DNA from: Lachnospiraceae bacterium UBA7182
Lineage (GTDB): Bacteria > Bacillota > Clostridia > Lachnospirales > Lachnospiraceae
Assembly: GCA_002491115.1 (NCBI GenBank)
Contig: DKVI01000086.1
Location: 1-47,102 of the forward strand
Direction of reading: 5' to 3'
DNA length: 47,102 nt
Position numbers and translations under genes: made by a program. The notes under the pieces are model-generated. The model made no database searches, had not been told where the DNA came from, and saw only the letters and a list, made by a program, of their open reading frames with translations. Below, piece by piece: positions 17,401 to 24,936 of the stretch (position 1 is its first letter; each line of letters opens with the position of its first letter).

Positions 17401-19126
17401 GTATGATAAAACCTATGATGGCAATCCGATCATGTATACAGGGAGAGGTTATGCGAGGGATTTAGTAGGTAGTACAAATTATAGCCTTACGCCGGTTGGT
17501 TTCTACACAGGGACTCTTGCTGATGGAAGTACATATATAAAAACAGAAGAAGCTCCTTTCCAAGCAGGGGATTATACTCTGACCTTTGAGCTTACAGGAG
17601 AAGCAGCCGAAAAATATGTATTGAAGGATGCTTCTATTGAGTTTCATATTACACAAAAAAGTGTACTGATTACTGCGCCGCAGATTATTGTGAAAACGGG
17701 AGAACAATTACCCGAATTGTCAAAATATACATGTAGCGTGGAAGGGCTTTTGCTAAACGATGTTCTGCTCGCAGGACCACAGTTGAAATACAGTGTGGAA
17801 AATATTATGACTTCTTCGGAAAGTAGTTATGATATCATTCCTTATGGCGCAGACGCAGGAAATAATTACAAAATTGAATATGTAAATGGCAAACTGCTTA
17901 TAGAAGATTCCGGGAAAGATCCTGAGAACCCTGGCGAAAACCCGGATGAGCCTGGCAGCGATTCACCTTTTGATGACACGGACCGAATCGATCTTACACT
18001 GGCAGGAGGGGTGATTGCCGGAATCAAGACGAAAATCTATGACGGTATGCCCTATGAGCCTGCTGTACAGGTATCAGTAAAAGAGAATGGTAAGAAGAAA
18101 ACGCTGATAGAAGGAGCTGACTATGAGATTAAGTATCAGGACAACATCAACGCCGGAACAGGCAGCGTGAGTGTCTGCGGCGTGGGGATATATAAAGGAA
18201 AGTTGACAGGCAGCTTTACGATCAATCCTAAGCCGGTTAGGAAATTAAAAATTATAGCAGGAAGTATGGCGGTAGGAGCCCCCGATACAGAATTTCCGGT
18301 TTACGTCTATGATGGTTCCCGTCTGCTGGCCGAAAATATGGATTATACACTGTCGGATTTTGCGGGACTGACCGCCCGGCCTGCAAAATCTGCGAAGATC
18401 ACTATAAACGGAATTGGTAATTATACGGGTAAAACAGTAGTGAAAACCGCGGTGTATGACACAGTAGCTTCGCAGACACTCAGCCCGGAAAATGTGGTAT
18501 TACCCCATACACAGATGCCATATACGGGTAAAGCGATCAAAGACAATGAGCCGACTGTGACAGCAGGCGGCGCGGTTCTTACAAAGAATAAAGATTATAA
18601 GGTGCAGTTCCAGAATAATAAAAATGCCGGAACGGCTTTTGTGGTCGTGACAGGAAAGGGTGCATACACAGGAAAGGTTGTAACTTCTTTTGAGATCACA
18701 GCAGACAGGCCGACATTGACAATCGCTGACATAAAAGCCAAAACTTACAATGGAAAGCTGCAGAAACCATCTGTTAAAGTGAAGGCAGGAAGCAAAACTC
18801 TTAAAAAGAATAAAGATTATGTGATTTCTTATAAAAATAACCTGCACACAGGAACCGCGACGGTGACAGTGACCGGAAGAGGCAACTATTCCGGTACGGC
18901 AGAACAGGCCTTTACGATTCAGCCGCAGAAAATAGCGAAAATTTCCGTGAAAGGAACGCAGTCGGAAGGTCTGGTGATTACTTACAATAAAAGAAAACTG
19001 AAAGAAGGGAAAGATTACACACTGGAATACGGCGAAACAAATAAAAATAAAATCACAGTCATGATAAAAGCTGTGGATGGCGGCGATTTTACCGGCAGTG
19101 TGACAAAGAAAGTGAAAATATCGTAA
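14480..19126 (+). CDS. giant secreted protein with CAP domain, DUF285 BspA repeats and MBG-like repeats
   Basis: 1548 residues. After a signal peptide (about 1-34), a bacterial CAP/SCP-type domain occupies about 157-408: LNQVRYIAGLP, the LSHTP box, NLARG and VGHRRWILNP are its family landmarks. An MBG-like domain follows. DUF285-type BspA repeats run from about 658 to 913, with units like MFSRCSALKNIDLTSFDTGN containing VTNMxxMF. A second MBG-like pair lies at about 970-1140, and YKNN...VTGKGAYTG beta repeats run from about 1170 to the end. The C-terminal repeats resemble those of the upstream protein, so the two share an architecture and probably a surface. No sortase signal is present. GAAAGGAG precedes the ATG. 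The role (adhesion, or a CAP-linked activity) is inferred. Confidence 0.88.
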   Translation: MRKKDCIKKKMLSLMLGAVLTFSSIDPCIAMAKADEDVPVPAEQIQELEVPEDATKDVEIETVIPKEETKENISETESNLEFPKAGNVDVIENDEFIEETGILNEEQPEGTNIQVVYRTQDEIRDFLKESGAPTSATATYAEEPVVTAPYSLGVLSEDTLQSAVAMLNQVRYIAGLPAEVKLNDGYNVLAQAASLVDYANGELSHTPSRPADMEEDLYNIGYMGAGQSNLARGSGDLNSTIIHAWMADFDKSNADRVGHRRWILNPYMGETGFGLVSGEKGSYSAVYAFDNSDRSVGNVFGVAWPAQNMPVNYFTHDYPWSVSLGEAVYASQIQVLLTRINDGKTWHFSQEQGEDGYFYVNNDRYGQTGCIIFGPKTPFSYKAGDSFKVEITKEGEPYVSYTVNFFKLSDDDPDYFGKRTLGIDGITVEDKIYDGKAFSYTGTPTAVNEIKKEVEINLIPQYEGWLADGSIYGPTTEAPTQVGRYTLSFEIEGEDAGRYSIAFYGDFRITPRSLTIVGPDVQVGLDDPLPELSELTCKIEGLAEGDQLDIKPQLRYATGENGIISQDGCAITVGITDVGNNYTVAAYKKGQLTLDNSDENVVERGFINKISWKVEKDGKLTLSGSGNYQLLKYPYELPWARREDVTSAVVQVSNITSMNHMFYMCSKLTDIDMSKVDISHVTDMGSMFAECSSLENISFGANRNTEYLENMAGMFSGCTRLSNVDLSGLDTRCVTNMGRMFSRCSALKNIDLTSFDTGNVTNMASMFYQCLNLKELDLSNFNTAKVTDMKNIFTNCRKLEKLDVSSFDTSQITDMSEMFASCQSLKSLDLSNFDTSKVTTMQDMFYACEDLCELNLSHFDTRQVTDMDGMFSLYTATSMGLHKLDLSSFDMSKVTSARNMFFNREGLFHIRTPKNCSQRISIPIAKDTDKWYQDTDTVWTELPTGLDYSIDLYKNDPSVGSEPRQIMYFYGVDVYDKTYDGNPIMYTGRGYARDLVGSTNYSLTPVGFYTGTLADGSTYIKTEEAPFQAGDYTLTFELTGEAAEKYVLKDASIEFHITQKSVLITAPQIIVKTGEQLPELSKYTCSVEGLLLNDVLLAGPQLKYSVENIMTSSESSYDIIPYGADAGNNYKIEYVNGKLLIEDSGKDPENPGENPDEPGSDSPFDDTDRIDLTLAGGVIAGIKTKIYDGMPYEPAVQVSVKENGKKKTLIEGADYEIKYQDNINAGTGSVSVCGVGIYKGKLTGSFTINPKPVRKLKIIAGSMAVGAPDTEFPVYVYDGSRLLAENMDYTLSDFAGLTARPAKSAKITINGIGNYTGKTVVKTAVYDTVASQTLSPENVVLPHTQMPYTGKAIKDNEPTVTAGGAVLTKNKDYKVQFQNNKNAGTAFVVVTGKGAYTGKVVTSFEITADRPTLTIADIKAKTYNGKLQKPSVKVKAGSKTLKKNKDYVISYKNNLHTGTATVTVTGRGNYSGTAEQAFTIQPQKIAKISVKGTQSEGLVITYNKRKLKEGKDYTLEYGETNKNKITVMIKAVDGGDFTGSVTKKVKIS

Positions 19127-19240
19127 AATAAATTCAAAAAAATAATTGAATCAAAAGAAAAACTGTTATTGAGTTGAAGTGAAAAGGTTTTGCAGAGATG
19201 AAACCATTCTGCTGTTTTCTTTGAAAGAGGTGAAAAAAAT

Positions 19241-20114
19241 ATGGAAAATATAGAAAGGACATCGTTACTTCAGAATTTATATGAAGCTTCTGAATATTAT
19301 AAAAGAAGCAGAAAAAATAACACAGCATTACAATGAGGTGAAGAACAGGTTGCAGGAAAATGTCCAGTATGTAAATATTGAGGATCGGACTGCGACAAAA
19401 GTAAAGAATGGACTTGAAAGAGTTATTCGCTGGTTTTGGAATGGTATTTTCTTCTTTTTCCTGTTCCTGCTTTTTCTGATGTTTATCACAGGAGAGAATA
19501 CTGAGGAGTTTAGACATATGTTTAGAAGTATGTTCACTCTAATTATAGTGATTGCAGTTTTTGTGTTTGTTAAGCGTAAAATAAGAAAAAAATTAAAAGA
19601 AATTCGATATGCATCTGAAAATGAACGGGGAAGAAGACAGGTAGATCAGCAGAATAAACAGATTGATGCGCAAAATGCTGTAATCAAGGCAGAAATTCTT
19701 TCTGTTAATGATGATATGGAGAAAGTACGTGAAAAAGCAAATGAACATCTGTCTTGGGGATATCCGAGAAAATATTGTTATAGTGATGCTGTTTGTTATT
19801 TTATCGATTGCATTGAAAATTATCGGGCGGATAATTTAAAAGAAGCAATTAATCTTTATGTAGACGAACTGAGATATCGCGAGAGCATGGCGATGCAAAA
19901 ACAGGTATTGAGTCAGATTCAGACGAATAATGTACTTACTGCTATGAATCTTTATACCAATATGCAAACTAAGGATGCAGTCAAGGAAAATACAAAAGAG
20001 ATTCGTAAGACAAGAACCCAGATTTTTGAGGCTATTCAAAGGAATACGGAGGCGGTTCAGGCGGCTGGGAATCAAGTGACAGCTGCTTTGAACAGCATTA
20101 AGAGAAAACTTTGA
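19241..20114 (+). pseudogene. membrane protein of unknown function with an apparent +1 frameshift near its start
   Basis: A good start (ATG 19241, AAAGAGGTG upstream) opens a frame reading MENIERTSLLQNLYEASEYY that stops after 31 codons. The main frame (from 19281, with no ribosome site of its own) continues KEAEKITQHYNEVKNRLQ. Removing one A from AAAA at 19301-19304 joins the two into a natural sequence. The long product has two hydrophobic segments (about residues 55-75 and 85-100 of the downstream frame), then a long charged helical tail, and no family I recognise. The DNA is A+T-richer than the two genes before it. Either the gene is broken, the base is a sequencing error, or slippage restores the frame. 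Confidence 0.6.
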
Positions 20115-20201
20115 TCCGGGTTCTGGTATGGAAAAGTGCCATCAAAAAAGTTTATATGTTATAATTGGAGCTATCCTGATTAAGAAAGACGAGGTATCAT
20201 A

Positions 20202-20603
20202 ATGATTTTTCTTTACGATGATTATTTATCTGCACCCATGAGTCTCCCGCTCGAAGAAATGGCTGCTCTGCACCGGGAAATGGCAGAGGAGGTCGGAAGC
20301 GACAGTGACGCGCTTGAACTGTATGAAAATCTGACGGCGGCCGCGACGAAATATATGTTTTTTCGTTCCAACTGGTTTCTGTGGGACAGAGAACAAAGGG
20401 CAGACAAAGACCCGGATCGTACTTCCTGCCATGATATGGTCATTGTCAGGTTGAATCAGCTTGCGAGATATCTGAAAACGCAGGGAAAGGCTGCTTCCTG
20501 GCGTGAGGTTCTTGGCCAGGAGGCTGACAATCCGTATTTCCGTAAGCGGATGGGCGATTTTGCCTGCTATCTTGCGCTGGTCAACGGCCTGGCCGCAAGA
20601 TGA
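20202..20603 (+). CDS. hypothetical protein
   Basis: A 133-residue soluble protein beginning MIFLYDDYLSAPMSLPLEEM, rich in helix, with no motif I recognise. An extended -10 box TGTTATAAT (20157-20165) lies upstream and GACGAGG precedes the ATG. It ends before a strong inverted repeat (20638-20671). Its base composition is G+C-richer than the gene before it and like the following TraG-like operon, so it may belong with that block, although the hairpin separates them. Confidence 0.6.
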   Translation: MIFLYDDYLSAPMSLPLEEMAALHREMAEEVGSDSDALELYENLTAAATKYMFFRSNWFLWDREQRADKDPDRTSCHDMVIVRLNQLARYLKTQGKAASWREVLGQEADNPYFRKRMGDFACYLALVNGLAAR

Positions 20604-20637
20604 TAACCTGTTTTAAAAACAAAAATATCATAAACAT

Positions 20638-20671
20638 CCGGAAAGGCTTTGCGGACGCAGGGCCTTTCCGG
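20638..20671. terminator. 10-bp hairpin between 20202 gene and TraG-like operon
   Basis: CCGGAAAGGC (20638-20647) pairs with GCCTTTCCGG (20662-20671). No T-run follows on either strand, so a terminator role is uncertain. Further on, TTTTGAT/ATCAAAA (20707-20713 with 20725-20731) is another inverted repeat just before the operon. Confidence 0.45.
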
Positions 20672-20765
20672 CGTCTGTTCGGAAAAATTCCGCAAATCTG
20701 ATTTCCTTTTGATAAAGTAATTTCATCAAAACAGAGAAATACCGAAATCGAAAGGAGAACAGAAA

Positions 20766-22073
20766 ATGTCAGCAGGTTTCATAAAGGAGAGCTATCAAAG
20801 CCATGAAGAAATCACCTGGAACTGCCGGATCCTTGCCGAGGGCAAAATGGCAGACAATGACACCCATAAAACAGGCCTTAACAATAACGACCTGATCATC
20901 GGCGCCAGCGGTTCCGGCAAAACGAGAAGCTATGTAAAACCGAATATCCTGCGGTGCAATGAAAGCATGATCGTAGCGGATACCAAAAACATACTGTATG
21001 AGGAAACCGCCCCCATACTCCGGAAGAAAGGCTATGAGGTATGGCTTCTGGATCTGGCGGATATGCAATATTCTCCTGTGGGCTATAATCCGCTGTCGGC
21101 CGTCCGATATGACGAACTGTATGACGAATATAATGATCAGGACATTTCCGCGGTTGCCATGGCGCTTTGCCCGAATGAAAGCGATCAAGATCCTTTTTGG
21201 GATTACGCCGTAAGGCTTCAGATGGAAGCGTTGATTGCCTATGTGCTGGAAGCGCTGCCGCAGGAGGAACAGGATCTGTCAAGTGTCGCCAGACTGCAGG
21301 GAATCATGCACAGAGATCTTTTTGACACGTTTTTCATTGAACTGGAAGAGGCAAGGCCCGACAGTATAGCGGTAAGCAGATGGAGATTGTTTGCCAGCAC
21401 GAAAAACGCGGATAAAACAAACGACTGTATCCGGCTGATGCTGGGGGAGCGGCTTCATCCCTTCGTGAGCCGGAGCGCAAAAAAATTAATGCATCATGAA
21501 CGGCAGATTGATTTCAGGCAGATGGCGGAAAAGAGGACGGTTTTGTTTATCAATATCAGCGATATGGACCGGGCGCAGGACAAGCTGCTGAACCTTGTCT
21601 ATACGCAGGCCTTGCAGACATTGGTCCGGTATGCGGACAGGGAATGCAGGGGACATCGGCTGCCGGTCCCGGTACGGCTGATTCTGGATGATTTTGCGTC
21701 CAACGCGGTGATTCCGGATTTTGACAAGATCATATCGGTGATCCGTTCCAGAGAGATATCTGTAAGCATCATCATTCAGAGTCTTTCGCAGCTTTACAGT
21801 ATGTATGGGAAAAACAGGGCGCAGACAATCATCAATAACTGCGATCATCTTCTTTACCTGGGAGGGCAGGATGTAGATACCGCAGAATATATCGGAACAA
21901 AACTGGACCGTCCTTCTCATATGATCCTGAATATGCCGGTGGGCGAAGCGATTCTCTTTGCCAGAGGCCAGCTTCCCTGTAATGTACATAAATATGATGC
22001 CGGCTATGATAAAGAAACAGAGCAGAATTTGCATACAGGAAATGGAGAGGAGCGGACGATATGCATAGGATGA
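20766..22073 (+). CDS. VirD4/TraG-like coupling-protein ATPase without membrane domain
   Basis: 435 residues of the type IV coupling protein superfamily, hexameric ATPases that feed DNA to conjugative pores. Seen: Walker A GASGSGKT (46-53), ADTKNILYEE (the family's DPKGE-like motif), YNPLSAV, Walker B LILDDF (about 305-310), and the TraG C-terminal stretch VIRSREISVSIIIQSLSQLY with NNCDHLLYLGG. Full-length VirD4/TraG proteins are usually 550-700 residues and start with two membrane helices; this one has none. No relaxase, VirB4 or pilus genes are near. AAAGGAG lies before the ATG. The next gene overlaps it by 13 bases. It may be a remnant of an element or an ATPase adapted to another job. Confidence 0.82.
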   Translation: MSAGFIKESYQSHEEITWNCRILAEGKMADNDTHKTGLNNNDLIIGASGSGKTRSYVKPNILRCNESMIVADTKNILYEETAPILRKKGYEVWLLDLADMQYSPVGYNPLSAVRYDELYDEYNDQDISAVAMALCPNESDQDPFWDYAVRLQMEALIAYVLEALPQEEQDLSSVARLQGIMHRDLFDTFFIELEEARPDSIAVSRWRLFASTKNADKTNDCIRLMLGERLHPFVSRSAKKLMHHERQIDFRQMAEKRTVLFINISDMDRAQDKLLNLVYTQALQTLVRYADRECRGHRLPVPVRLILDDFASNAVIPDFDKIISVIRSREISVSIIIQSLSQLYSMYGKNRAQTIINNCDHLLYLGGQDVDTAEYIGTKLDRPSHMILNMPVGEAILFARGQLPCNVHKYDAGYDKETEQNLHTGNGEERTICIG

Positions 22074-22747
22074 GCCTGGAACGGAGAATCCAATGCGGGC
22101 AGCAGGGCAGGGTGTCGGACATCAATACGGCGGAAGCTTTTATGCTGGAAGCGGCGGATGAGCCCTTTAAAAACTGCTTTAAGGGGCGGCCGGCATTTTA
22201 TGAGTATGTGTTAAAGGAGCTGGGACTGGAAAAAGATCTGGAAGATATATGGGTATCGGAAGATGACATAGATGAACAGAAAAAACGATATGGCCGGTTT
22301 ACCTACTGCGAGGCGTGCCGGAAACTGATCGAGAATGATCGAAACGGATGGGAGATCAAAGCCTCGGTGATTGAGGCTTTCGCGGATATTTACCGGGATA
22401 TAGAGCACAGGCAACAAAACAAAGAAACAGGCGCCAGGACTGCAAGCCTTTATGTAAGAGCGGAAAATGCAGGTTACAGCGGGACAGAACTTTGCTTTTT
22501 TCTTGTTGGAAATATCAGTATGAAAGAATATTTTCAGGTTCTTTCTTTTGTGACACAAAATGAGGCAGATGCCAGAATACCGGATGTGCTTCCTCCCTGT
22601 GAAGACCGGACGATCATAGAGTTGTTGGATCAGACAGAGGTCAGAAGCGGCGCTTTTCTGGAGCGAGTCCGTGTTTTGCTGATCGAACCTTTTGCCAGAA
22701 TACATAATGCTTTATATGGTGAAGGTTTTTCTTTCCCCCGGATATAA
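22061..22747 (+). CDS. hypothetical protein of the TraG-like operon
   Basis: 228 residues starting MHRMSLERRIQCGQQGRVSD, soluble, with a CEAC pair near residue 85 and no recognised family. The start overlaps the end of the ATPase gene by 13 bases and has AGAGGAG 8 bases upstream, so translation is coupled. Its C-terminal 50 residues (RTIIELLDQTEVRSGAFLER) look helical. A physical or functional partnership with the ATPase is inferred from the overlap only. Confidence 0.65.
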   Translation: MHRMSLERRIQCGQQGRVSDINTAEAFMLEAADEPFKNCFKGRPAFYEYVLKELGLEKDLEDIWVSEDDIDEQKKRYGRFTYCEACRKLIENDRNGWEIKASVIEAFADIYRDIEHRQQNKETGARTASLYVRAENAGYSGTELCFFLVGNISMKEYFQVLSFVTQNEADARIPDVLPPCEDRTIIELLDQTEVRSGAFLERVRVLLIEPFARIHNALYGEGFSFPRI

Positions 22748-22823
22748 AAATGTGGTAAACTGTAAATGGTTTTAAGACATTTGCAGAAACAGCAGAGATG
22801 CGCATCCAAAAGCAGGGGGATCC

Positions 22824-23684
22824 ATGGACAGACAGTATACGCTTAAAAGCCGTCAGATCGTTTTTGAAAGAGAATTAAAGAGCCTGAAAAGCCTGATGTA
22901 TGGCGGGACTGTGCATGTGTGGCCCTATATGACGGATGAGGCCGGGGAGTATTCAGAGGAGCAGACCGTAAAGTTTATCGATCGGCTCCTTGACAGCCTG
23001 CCGGTTTTCGTGCGTACAGACAGGCTCTCTTTTTACAAAAATATACTGTATTGTGTGCTTCGTACTATGACTTCCGGTTATACAGAATATCATATGGGAA
23101 ATATTGCGGGATTCGGAGATGCAAAGGCGGTCACCTTTTCCTGCGTGCTTTCCGCCTTCGAGGGCGATTTCATGGAACTTTTAGACAATAATACCGTATA
23201 CTTTATGAAAATTTTGTACGAGGCCTTTATGCGGAAAGAGCCGGATCTGGACTGCCTGCATGCAGAGTGGAAACCGCCAATGATCACCGAAGAGATGCGC
23301 AAAATGATGGACGAAGAAACGGATGCAAGGACTGCCATGGAAGACGAGCTGGCCGGAAAAGGGGGACTTGATATGGAAGCTGTAAGGGCGGAGGAACAAG
23401 ACTGGCTTGTGCGGGCAAAACTGCAGGAGGAGCAGGAAAAAGAAAGATTAAGGGAGGCATTCGCCGATCAGGGACATTTCTGCGAAAGCCTGGATGAAAT
23501 ATGTGCGTATCTGGAAAAAAGCAAAGTGGATCCGCTCCGCCTGCAGGCGGACATGCAGGAGATGATCTGCCGTTTCCTGTGGGAGAGCGGCCTTACGGTC
23601 TTTCATGATGAAGAAGAATTTATTGCGGTTATGGTGCAGCTGAAAAAGACGATCCGGACAGCGCAGAGATTTGCAGGGGAGTAA
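22824..23684 (+). CDS. hypothetical protein with central coiled coil
   Basis: 286 residues (MDRQYTLKSRQIVFERELKS...), with no signal peptide or membrane helix. A charged, heptad-rich part (about 150-215, with EEQEKERLREAFADQ) suggests a coiled coil. The last 60 residues are again helical. No family is recognised. AGCAGGGGG lies directly upstream. It starts 76 bases after the previous gene and ends 4 bases before the next start, so it is part of the same operon. Confidence 0.6.
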   Translation: MDRQYTLKSRQIVFERELKSLKSLMYGGTVHVWPYMTDEAGEYSEEQTVKFIDRLLDSLPVFVRTDRLSFYKNILYCVLRTMTSGYTEYHMGNIAGFGDAKAVTFSCVLSAFEGDFMELLDNNTVYFMKILYEAFMRKEPDLDCLHAEWKPPMITEEMRKMMDEETDARTAMEDELAGKGGLDMEAVRAEEQDWLVRAKLQEEQEKERLREAFADQGHFCESLDEICAYLEKSKVDPLRLQADMQEMICRFLWESGLTVFHDEEEFIAVMVQLKKTIRTAQRFAGE

Positions 23685-23688
23685 GCCT

Positions 23689-24936
23689 ATGGATGCCAGG
23701 GATGAATTTTATACAGTGCTGGCCGACGACCTGACCTTGTACGGAAGAAAGTCGGTTTTATATCAGTATCTGGAGCAGGAGCAGGAAAAAAGAGCGTTTC
23801 AGGGAGAAGGAAAAGAGCCTGGCAAAGCAAGAAGTTATCAGCTAAGAATCCGTTATTACAGAAAACAGCTAAAGGCCGGGAATATCTCACCGGAAACATA
23901 TTTAAAGCAGCTTTTGGAAGCACTGGATAAAAAGCCACAGTTTGGCAGACAATGCGGAAAGCCAGGAAAAAGTTCAGAGAGCAGCCGGATCATCGGATAC
24001 AGCAGCCAGGATCCGCAGCCTTTGCTGGAAGAGATGGCGGATATAGTATTCGCGTATGAAGTTACAGAAAAGGAGACGCCGGATCAAAAGATAAAAGCGC
24101 TCTGTGACCTGTTGCTTCGGGAAGAAGGCGTGGAATATAAGAAAGCCATGAGCAGGCTGCGTGAAAACGGTTTCTGGACGCCGCCTTATGGAAGGCTTAT
24201 GGCGATTACGGATGCTGTTCTGGATGTGGCGGTCGCATATGATATCAAGGAGTTTTTCTTTGACACGGTTGTGGAGAAAAAGGACAGTTATACAGTCAGG
24301 AAAAGGCGGAAATCCGCGGAGGGCGCCTCCGGAGGCTCCAGGGCAAAGCGGACGGATAAATCTTTAAGACTGCTGGACTTTTACTGCCGCAAAAGGGACA
24401 AAACGCTGTTCGGCGGGCATGCAGAAGGGGCCAGGATGCCCGGCGATATGGACTGTGATGCTTTGTACTGGGAGCTTCTGAAAGAAAAGAACGAAAAAGT
24501 ATTTGTGCCTTTACTCATCGACCCGGTCACCGGGTGCGGCATTTACATTATTGGTAAATCCTATTTTGAGGGGGAATACACAGGCAGGCGGGAGAAATAT
24601 AAGAGGTTCAAAGAATCCTGCGCCTATGGCGTTTTATATTTTGACAATGATTATGGAGAGGGGATAAAGACGGGATACCATATTTATAATGAATTTGGTG
24701 AGTTCCCGGATTATAATTCTGCCCGTTTTGACGGAGCGTGGAGCTATGAGAAGATCCGTCAGGACATGGAGGAGTCAATCAAAGAACTGAATGCGAAGAT
24801 GCCTGCGGGGGCGCCGGAAATCTTTCGCAGATATTTTGCGGATGATACGGATCAGGAGACGGAACTTTACGCGCGTGAGATCCGGCAGGCAGTCGCGGAG
24901 TGTGAAAAAGAGTTAAGAAAAAGGGGTAACTTATGA
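23689..24936 (+). CDS. hypothetical protein, last unknown gene before glpK
   Basis: 415 residues from ATG 23689, chosen because AGGGGAG (23676-23682) is 6 bases upstream; an in-frame ATG at 23671 has no such site. The N-terminal third is charged and helical, the middle has a basic, low-complexity linker (VRKRRKSAEGASGGSRAKRT), and the C-terminal part holds a beta-rich stretch (VPLLIDPVTGCGIYIIGKSY). No family is recognised. Its stop overlaps the glpK start as ATGA, so the two are translationally coupled, an unusual arrangement for glpK. Confidence 0.6.
   Translation: MDARDEFYTVLADDLTLYGRKSVLYQYLEQEQEKRAFQGEGKEPGKARSYQLRIRYYRKQLKAGNISPETYLKQLLEALDKKPQFGRQCGKPGKSSESSRIIGYSSQDPQPLLEEMADIVFAYEVTEKETPDQKIKALCDLLLREEGVEYKKAMSRLRENGFWTPPYGRLMAITDAVLDVAVAYDIKEFFFDTVVEKKDSYTVRKRRKSAEGASGGSRAKRTDKSLRLLDFYCRKRDKTLFGGHAEGARMPGDMDCDALYWELLKEKNEKVFVPLLIDPVTGCGIYIIGKSYFEGEYTGRREKYKRFKESCAYGVLYFDNDYGEGIKTGYHIYNEFGEFPDYNSARFDGAWSYEKIRQDMEESIKELNAKMPAGAPEIFRRYFADDTDQETELYAREIRQAVAECEKELRKRGNL

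Noticed and set aside
20766..22073. Evidence for a complete integrative conjugative element
   Set aside because: Only one coupling-protein-like ATPase is present; no relaxase, VirB4, transfer origin or flanking att repeats were seen.
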